In this document: in pieces, positions 7,630 to 10,833 of the stretch
Position numbering within the stretch: the first letter of the stretch is position 1
Layout: each line of letters starts with the position of its first letter
Assembly: GCA_905235425.1 (NCBI GenBank)
Contig: CAJOKY010000052.1
Location: 1-10,833, forward strand
DNA from: an uncultured Selenomonadaceae bacterium
Lineage (GTDB): Bacteria > Bacillota > Negativicutes > Selenomonadales > Selenomonadaceae
DNA: 10,833 nucleotides
Reading direction: 5' to 3'
Notes under the pieces: generated by a model
Database searches by the model: none
The model's input: only the letters and a program-made list of their open reading frames with translations
Told to the model about the DNA's origin: nothing
Made by a program: the position numbers and the translations under genes

Positions 7630-8097
7630 GTCTGCAACAGTCGCATTGGCGGCGGTAATTAAATCTTTTGGCGAAAGTAGCAACTGCATACCGCGCATAC
7701 CGGCACTGACAGAAATTTTTTCATGCTCCAATGCGTGCGAGTCAATGTATACGGGATAATTTTTCTTGGCGCCGAGTGGCGAACAACCGCCGCGAACATA
7801 GCCGGTAAGCGGAAAAAGTTCCTTCAGTGCTATCATTTCGACATGTTTATTACCGCTTGCCTTCGCCAGCAATTTTAAATCAATTTCATCAGCGCCGCCG
7901 ATAACCGCCATAATGACGCCGGTTTTATCGCCGCGCGTCACCAAAGTTTTAAAAACCGTCGAAATATCCATACCGCAAACCTGCGCGACGTGAACTGCGG
8001 ATAAATCTTCTTCGTCAACTTCGTAGGTTTTAATTTCGTAGTCAATGCCGAGCTTGTCTAAAATTCTTGCGGCATTGGTCTTTTTTATTTTCTTCAT
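7612..8097 (-). CDS. ybaK: YbaK/EbsC-type Cys-tRNA(Pro)/Cys-tRNA(Cys) deacylase
   Basis: Predicted trans-editing enzyme that removes wrongly attached amino acids, mainly cysteine from tRNA-Pro, in the cytoplasm. From ATG at 8097 it has 161 residues, normal for YbaK, starting KKIKKTNAARILDKLGI, with HVAQVCGMDISTVFKTLV (conserved Lys), GGADEIDLKLLAKA and the family loop VRGGCSPLGAKK. A longer reading from TTG at 8175 adds 26 residues not found in the family, so the shorter start is preferred, although no strong ribosome site precedes it. Its last residues and TAA stop are encoded by the edge of heptad array site 3. It is convergent with the folate operon and divergent from rlmH. Confidence 0.9.
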   Translation of the reverse strand: MKKIKKTNAARILDKLGIDYEIKTYEVDEEDLSAVHVAQVCGMDISTVFKTLVTRGDKTGVIMAVIGGADEIDLKLLAKASGNKHVEMIALKELFPLTGYVRGGCSPLGAKKNYPVYIDSHALEHEKISVSAGMRGMQLLLSPKDLITAANATVADLIANS

Positions 8098-8197
8098 AAA
8101 ATTTGCGTAACGTCCCTTCACATGAAAAATTTTCTGAATTTGAATTTTAAGCGATTGAAAAATTTTAGTCAACAATACGCTGAACCTGCTTTTTTCG

Positions 8198-8226
8198 TTG
8201 ACTGATAGATTGTCAAATGATAAAAT
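8198..8226 (+). promoter_or_regulatory. Likely sigma70-type promoter for rlmH
   Basis: TTGACT (8198-8203), a 17-bp spacer and TAAAAT (8221-8226) form a near-consensus promoter with start expected about 8233, some 43 bp before the rlmH ATG. A perfect 8-bp inverted repeat, TTGACTGA (8198-8205) and TCAGTCAA (8232-8239), covers the -35 and the start site. A second -10-like TATAAT at 8241 lacks a good -35. Confidence 0.55.
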
Positions 8227-8275
8227 AATTTTCAGTCAAATATAATTCTAAGCGCCTGTAGTTGGGAGTCGGTTA

Positions 8276-8719
8276 ATGAAAATTACTTTGGTCACAATCG
8301 GCAAGCTGAAAGAAAAATTTTTGATTGACGGCGTTGCCGAATATTTAAAACGAATAAAAATTTTCGCCAAAACAGAGGTGAGGGAAATTTCAGAGTGTCG
8401 TACGGTCGACGAGGAAGGCGAAAAACTTTTGGCGCATGTACCGAAAGATTCATTTTTAATTGTTTTGGACGTGGCAGGCAGTGAATTGACTTCAGAAGGT
8501 TTGGCAGAAAAAATTTCGGCTTTAAATCTGCGCGGAATTTCCGACATAACCTTTATAATAGGCGGAGCATTCGGCTTGAGTGATACGGTTAGACAGGCGG
8601 CGAATTTTCGATTAAGCCTTTCGCAAATGACATTCACTCATCAAATGGCGCGGCTTATCATCGTTGAACAAATTTACCGCGCTTTCAAAATAATTCACGG
8701 TGAACCATATCATTACTAA
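8276..8719 (+). CDS. rlmH: 23S rRNA pseudouridine-1915 N3-methyltransferase
   Basis: SPOUT-class enzyme that methylates pseudouridine 1915 in helix 69 of 23S rRNA on the assembled ribosome. The 147 residues include KITLVTIGKLKEKF, FLIVLDVAGSELTSEG, the SAM-binding knot FIIGGAFGLS and the highly conserved tail LSLSQMTFTHQMARLIIVEQIYRAFKI...GEPYHY. It is about 8-12 residues shorter than usual (155-159), with the loss in the region near residue 25, and looks intact. ATG at 8276 has GGGAG 7 bp upstream. It is followed by the purE fragment and the inserted methyltransferase gene rather than directly by purE. Confidence 0.95.
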   Translation: MKITLVTIGKLKEKFLIDGVAEYLKRIKIFAKTEVREISECRTVDEEGEKLLAHVPKDSFLIVLDVAGSELTSEGLAEKISALNLRGISDITFIIGGAFGLSDTVRQAANFRLSLSQMTFTHQMARLIIVEQIYRAFKIIHGEPYHY

Positions 8720-8738
8720 GCAAAAATTTTAATTAAAC

Positions 8739-8762
8739 AAATTTTTAGGCAGGTGGTAATTT
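8739..8762 (+). repeat. 24-bp direct repeat, copy A (purE leader)
   Basis: Identical to 9712-9735. It contains the ribosome site GGCAGGTGG of purE. Together the copies flank a 973-bp unit holding the purE remnant and the methyltransferase gene. Confidence 0.95.
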
Positions 8763-8767
8763 CCTAA

Positions 8768-8800
8768 AAAAATGTTTACGCGCAGGATGTAAACGTTTTT
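8768..8800 (+). terminator. Terminator-like hairpin formed in the purE remnant
   Basis: AAAAATGTTTAC (8768-8779) pairs with GTAAACGTTTTT (8789-8800): 12 bp with one T-G pair and a 9-base loop, ending in TTTTT. The matching stretch in intact purE pairs poorly; four substitutions in the remnant improve it. It lies about 50 bp after rlmH, so it could end rlmH transcripts. The stem is AT-rich, hence moderate confidence. Confidence 0.4.
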
Positions 8801-8897
8801 ATCGTTGCGGCAGCTTATGAGGTGAATTTATTCGATATCTAAATTTTCTATTTGAACGAGATAATTCATCTAGTTAATATTATGAAAGGGGATTTTT

Positions 8898-9713
8898 ATG
8901 GATAAATCTGTAGATCATCAAGGGGGGGGGGGTACCAAACTTTCTCTTTCCTTAAAGCTTGAAGAATTGCAAACACTGATTGATGAGGTTCACCATCTCC
9001 GTGAAGAAAACATAAAAATTTTTAATGAATTTAGCAAAAATCAAGCTATTCTAAATCAAGTTTTAAATGTAATTTACAATCGTATTGCTAATAGAAATCT
9101 TACATATTATACACAACGCTTGTCTAGCATTTCTTCAGCGGAATTTATTATCAAGAATATGAATACTTCTCAAATTTTAGCAAGTCCTATGGAACATTTA
9201 AAGTATGCTCTAGATCAAATTGAAATAGACGGGCTTATTTTGGAATTTGGAGTATTTCAAGGAAATACCATTAATTTTATATCCGGAATTAAGTCGGATA
9301 AGATTATCTACGGATTTGACAGTTTTGAAGGTTTACCTTCAGATTGGCGTAGCGGATTTTCAAAAGGGCATTTTAACTTAAATGATATTTTACCAACAGT
9401 TAATACTAATGTTCGTTTGATCAAAGGCTGGTTTAATGAGACGTTGCCAAATTTTTTGAAAGAACATAAAGAAAAATGCGCATTTATTCATATTGATTGC
9501 GATTTATATTCTTCAACAAAAACAGTTTTTCTAGAGCTGAAGGATAGAATAACACGCGGAACTATCATTGTTTTTGATGAATATTTCAATTATCCCGGTT
9601 GGGAAGAAGGGGAGCATAAAGCTTTTATGGAGTTCGTTGAAAAAAATCACATTCAATTTGACTATATTTCTTATAATGCTAATTCAGAACAAGTAGCCGT
9701 AAAAATTAAATAA
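8898..9713 (+). CDS. TylF/MycF-type SAM-dependent methyltransferase with poly-G tract
   Basis: Class I methyltransferase of the TylF (macrocin O-methyltransferase) type, a family often acting on sugar hydroxyls; the substrate here is unknown. The 271 residues comprise a low-complexity start with four Gly (9-12), a predicted coiled coil at about 15-60, and the catalytic domain from about 110: LILEFGVFQGNT (SAM motif I, Glu116), YGFDSFEGLP (Asp141), HIDCDLYSST and VFDEYFNYPGWEEGEHKAF (acidic metal-site region). The start is ATG at 8898 after GAAAGGGG. Eleven consecutive G at 8922-8932 encode the Gly run; one G fewer or more gives a stop within about 20 codons. The gene uses few GCG/GGC/CGC codons compared with neighbours, suggesting transfer. 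It separates rlmH from purE. Confidence 0.87.
   Translation: MDKSVDHQGGGGTKLSLSLKLEELQTLIDEVHHLREENIKIFNEFSKNQAILNQVLNVIYNRIANRNLTYYTQRLSSISSAEFIIKNMNTSQILASPMEHLKYALDQIEIDGLILEFGVFQGNTINFISGIKSDKIIYGFDSFEGLPSDWRSGFSKGHFNLNDILPTVNTNVRLIKGWFNETLPNFLKEHKEKCAFIHIDCDLYSSTKTVFLELKDRITRGTIIVFDEYFNYPGWEEGEHKAFMEFVEKNHIQFDYISYNANSEQVAVKIK
8922..8932 (+). repeat. G11 homopolymer tract in coding sequence
   Basis: Eleven G in a row after codon 8 of the methyltransferase gene. The frame is open at 11 (also 8 or 14). With 10 the reading meets TAA in TTTCCTTAA; with 12 it meets TGA in AAAGCTTGA. Slippage at such tracts is a known on/off switch in other bacteria. Confidence 0.95.
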
Positions 9714-9735
9714 ATTTTTAGGCAGGTGGTAATTT
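9712..9735 (+). repeat. 24-bp direct repeat, copy B (leader of intact purE)
   Basis: Identical to 8739-8762. It begins within the TAA stop codon of the methyltransferase gene (9711-9713) and ends at the first base of the purE start, so this gene pair is fused at the repeat with no extra spacer. Confidence 0.95.
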
Positions 9736-10232
9736 TGGACGTAGCAATTATTATGGGCAGTGACAGCGACTGGGACGTTATGAAAAAGGCGGTTGAACTT
9801 CTGAAAAAATTTGAAATTAATTTTGAAGTTACCGTAGCCTCCGCGCATCGTACGCCTTACAAAGTTCAAGAGTTTGTTAAAAATGCTGACGCGCAGGACG
9901 TAAAAGTTTTTATTGCGGCGGCGGGTTGTGCGGCACATTTGGCAGGTGTCATTGCATCTTATACGACAAAGCCGGTTATCGGCGTTCCAATATGTTCAGA
10001 GCCGCTTAAAGGTTGGGATTCTCTCTTAAGCACGGTACAAATGCCGCCCGGCGTTCCCGTTGCGACAATGGCGATTAACGGCGCTAAAAATGCCGCTATC
10101 TTCGCCGCGCAGGTTATTTCACTTTCTAACAAAGACATTAAACAAAAGCTTGACGCTTACCGCGCTGATATGGTTGCAGAAGTCGAGCGTAAAGCAGACA
10201 GAATTAATGAAGAATTAAAAGCTGAAAGCTAG
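9735..10232 (+). CDS. purE: N5-carboxyaminoimidazole ribonucleotide mutase
   Basis: Converts N5-CAIR to CAIR in de novo purine synthesis (class I PurE, normally working after PurK). The 165-residue product shows GSDSDWDVM (8-16), SAHRTP, AAGCAAHLAGVIAS, and the family loop GWDSLLSTVQMPPGVPVATMAI. Length is normal. TTG at 9735 is chosen because AGGTGG ends 5 bp before it; the upstream in-frame GTG at 9726 overlaps that ribosome site. Its TAG stop is the first unit of heptad array site 4. purC follows after 122 bp, most of it repeat, and PurC uses the product CAIR. Confidence 0.96.
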   Translation: MDVAIIMGSDSDWDVMKKAVELLKKFEINFEVTVASAHRTPYKVQEFVKNADAQDVKVFIAAAGCAAHLAGVIASYTTKPVIGVPICSEPLKGWDSLLSTVQMPPGVPVATMAINGAKNAAIFAAQVISLSNKDIKQKLDAYRADMVAEVERKADRINEELKAES

Positions 10233-10337
10233 GTGCTAGGTTCTAGCTTTTAGCCTAACACCTAATACCTAACACCTAATACCTAACACCTAATACCTAA
10301 CACCTAATACCTAACACCTAATACCTAACACCTAATA
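10230..10337. repeat. Heptad repeat array, site 4 (between purE and purC)
   Basis: TAG recurs at 10230, 10237, 10244 and 10251 (7-bp steps, the first being the purE stop), then the array switches strand to CCTAAYA units. From 10254 to 10337 there are six perfect tandem copies of the 14-mer CCTAACACCTAATA, i.e. twelve alternating heptads. AGGTGCTAGG (10231-10240) can pair with CCTAACACCT (10254-10263), 9 of 10 bases, across the strand switch. Confidence 0.95.
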
Positions 10338-10354
10338 TAAAGGAGGTTTTTTAT

Positions 10355-10833
10355 ATGGAAAAAGGCAATGTTATGTACGAAGGCAAGGCGAAAATCATGT
10401 ACGCCACAGATTCGCCCGACAAAGTTTTGGTTTACTTCAAAGACGACGCTACCGCCGGTAACGGCGAAAAGCACGGCGTCATTCAGGACAAAGGCATTAT
10501 CAACAACAAAATCAGCGAATACTTTTTCAAACTTCTCAAGACTAACGGCATTAACAGCCACTTTATCGAAGTTGTTTCAGATCGTGAAATGTTGGTAAAA
10601 ATGTTGCGTATGATTCACCTTGAAGTTGTAGTGCGCAACGTTGCGGCAGGAAGTCTTGCCAAACGTCTCGGTCTTGAAGAAGGTACGCCGCTTAAAGTTC
10701 CCGTGCTTGAATATTTTTATAAAAGCGATGAACTCGGCGATCCCATGCTTAACCGCTATCATATTATGGCGATTGACATTGCACGCGTGCATGAGCTTGA
10801 TGAAATTGAACACATTGCTTTTTGTGTCAATAC
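10355..10833 (+). CDS. purC: SAICAR synthetase, 3' end beyond window
   Basis: ATP-dependent ligation of aspartate to CAIR, the purine step after PurE. The visible 159 residues show the N-terminal MYEGKAKIMYA (the ATP-binding strand region), FKDDATAGNGEKHG, DKGIINNKISEYFFKLLKTNGINSHF, LEVVVRNVAAGSLAKRLG and DPMLNRYH, all typical of bacterial PurC. The ATG at 10355 has AAGGAGG about 9 bp upstream; an internal ATG at 10373 has no such site. The gene continues past 10833. It is presumably cotranscribed with purE despite the repeat array between them. Confidence 0.96.
   Translation, partial: MEKGNVMYEGKAKIMYATDSPDKVLVYFKDDATAGNGEKHGVIQDKGIINNKISEYFFKLLKTNGINSHFIEVVSDREMLVKMLRMIHLEVVVRNVAAGSLAKRLGLEEGTPLKVPVLEYFYKSDELGDPMLNRYHIMAIDIARVHELDEIEHIAFCVN

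Larger units (their letters stand above)
8739..8815 (+). pseudogene. Decayed, internally deleted purE 5' fragment
   Basis: The first 24 bases equal the leader of intact purE up to its start codon. After a few bases, 8768-8815 aligns with purE 9879-9926: shared AAAAATG, ACGCGCAGGA, GTAAA and GTTTTTAT blocks with scattered substitutions. Read in the purE frame it gives KNVYAQDVNVFIVAAA against KNADAQDVKVFIAAAG in PurE. About 138 bp between the two blocks are missing and the TTG start is lost, so nothing can be made from it. Order and orientation match purE, which makes chance similarity unlikely. It is probably left over from the event that placed the methyltransferase gene between rlmH and purE. 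Confidence 0.8.

Noticed and set aside
8098..8175. N-terminal extension of the YbaK protein from TTG at 8175
   Set aside because: The added 26 residues do not resemble the family, which normally starts near the KKIKKTNA segment.
8722..8746. AAAAATTT...AAATTTTT hairpin after rlmH as terminator
   Set aside because: The stem is A/T only, and similar AAAATTTT words are scattered all over the window, so chance pairing is likely.
8852..8880. TTGAAC-17-TAATAT promoter before the methyltransferase gene
   Set aside because: Both boxes match only 4 of 6 and the transcript would begin inside the ribosome site, so support is too weak to list.
9726..9734. GTG start for purE
   Set aside because: The GTG lies within the AGGTGG ribosome site; TTG at 9735 fits that site and gives a standard N-terminus.
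10254..10337. CRISPR-like array
   Set aside because: Units of 14 bp are directly tandem with no spacers and no cas genes nearby.

Overview
The window looks like a chromosomal segment of a diderm Firmicute (Negativicutes, Selenomonas/Acidaminococcus-like). The main clue is an OmpM-type porin: signal peptide, one SLH domain, a short coiled region and a beta-barrel ending in Phe. Supporting signs are Firmicute-type Shine-Dalgarno sites (AGGAGG) and a moderately AT-rich genome. This placement is inferred from gene content, not from a marker search.

Layout. (1) 1-2316, minus strand: a nucleotide-sugar operon read as GDP-L-fucose synthase, then a SAM methyltransferase broken by a frameshift at a G6 run, then mannose-1-phosphate guanylyltransferase running off the left edge. 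(2) 2452-3840, plus: OmpM-like outer-membrane porin/tether. (3) 3901-7429, plus: a compact folate operon folP-folB-folK/folA (fused HPPK-DHFR) ending in a DUF445 membrane protein, with overlapping or nearly touching genes. (4) 7612-8097, minus: a YbaK-type deacylase convergent with the folate operon. (5) 8276-8719, plus: rlmH. (6) 8739-9713: a decayed fragment of purE followed by a TylF-type methyltransferase gene with an 11-G run near its 5' end and a composition unlike its neighbours. (7) 9735 to the right edge: purE and the start of purC.

Three things stand out. First, a dispersed family of 7-bp-periodic repeats built on a fixed TAG (or CTA on the other strand) occurs at four sites: after ompM, inside the DHFR part of the folK-folA fusion, between the DUF445 and ybaK genes, and between purE and purC. 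It resembles in style the heptanucleotide STRR repeats of cyanobacteria. Because 7 = 1 mod 3, a TAG array closes all three reading frames within 21 bp. The only array inside a gene is in the CTA orientation, exactly 42 bp long and codon-aligned.

Second, the methyltransferase gene at 8898-9713 has the features of a contingency (phase-variable) gene: one G gained or lost in its G11 tract gives a peptide of about 20 residues.

Third, that gene is bracketed by a 24-bp direct repeat of the purE leader, and the upstream copy is followed by a diverged, internally deleted piece of purE. This suggests it was inserted at the rlmH-purE junction by a recombination event that duplicated the start of purE. 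The two methyltransferase genes and the GDP-sugar genes suggest variable surface-glycan modification as a theme, but the substrates cannot be read from sequence. I saw no tRNA, rRNA, CRISPR array or transposase.
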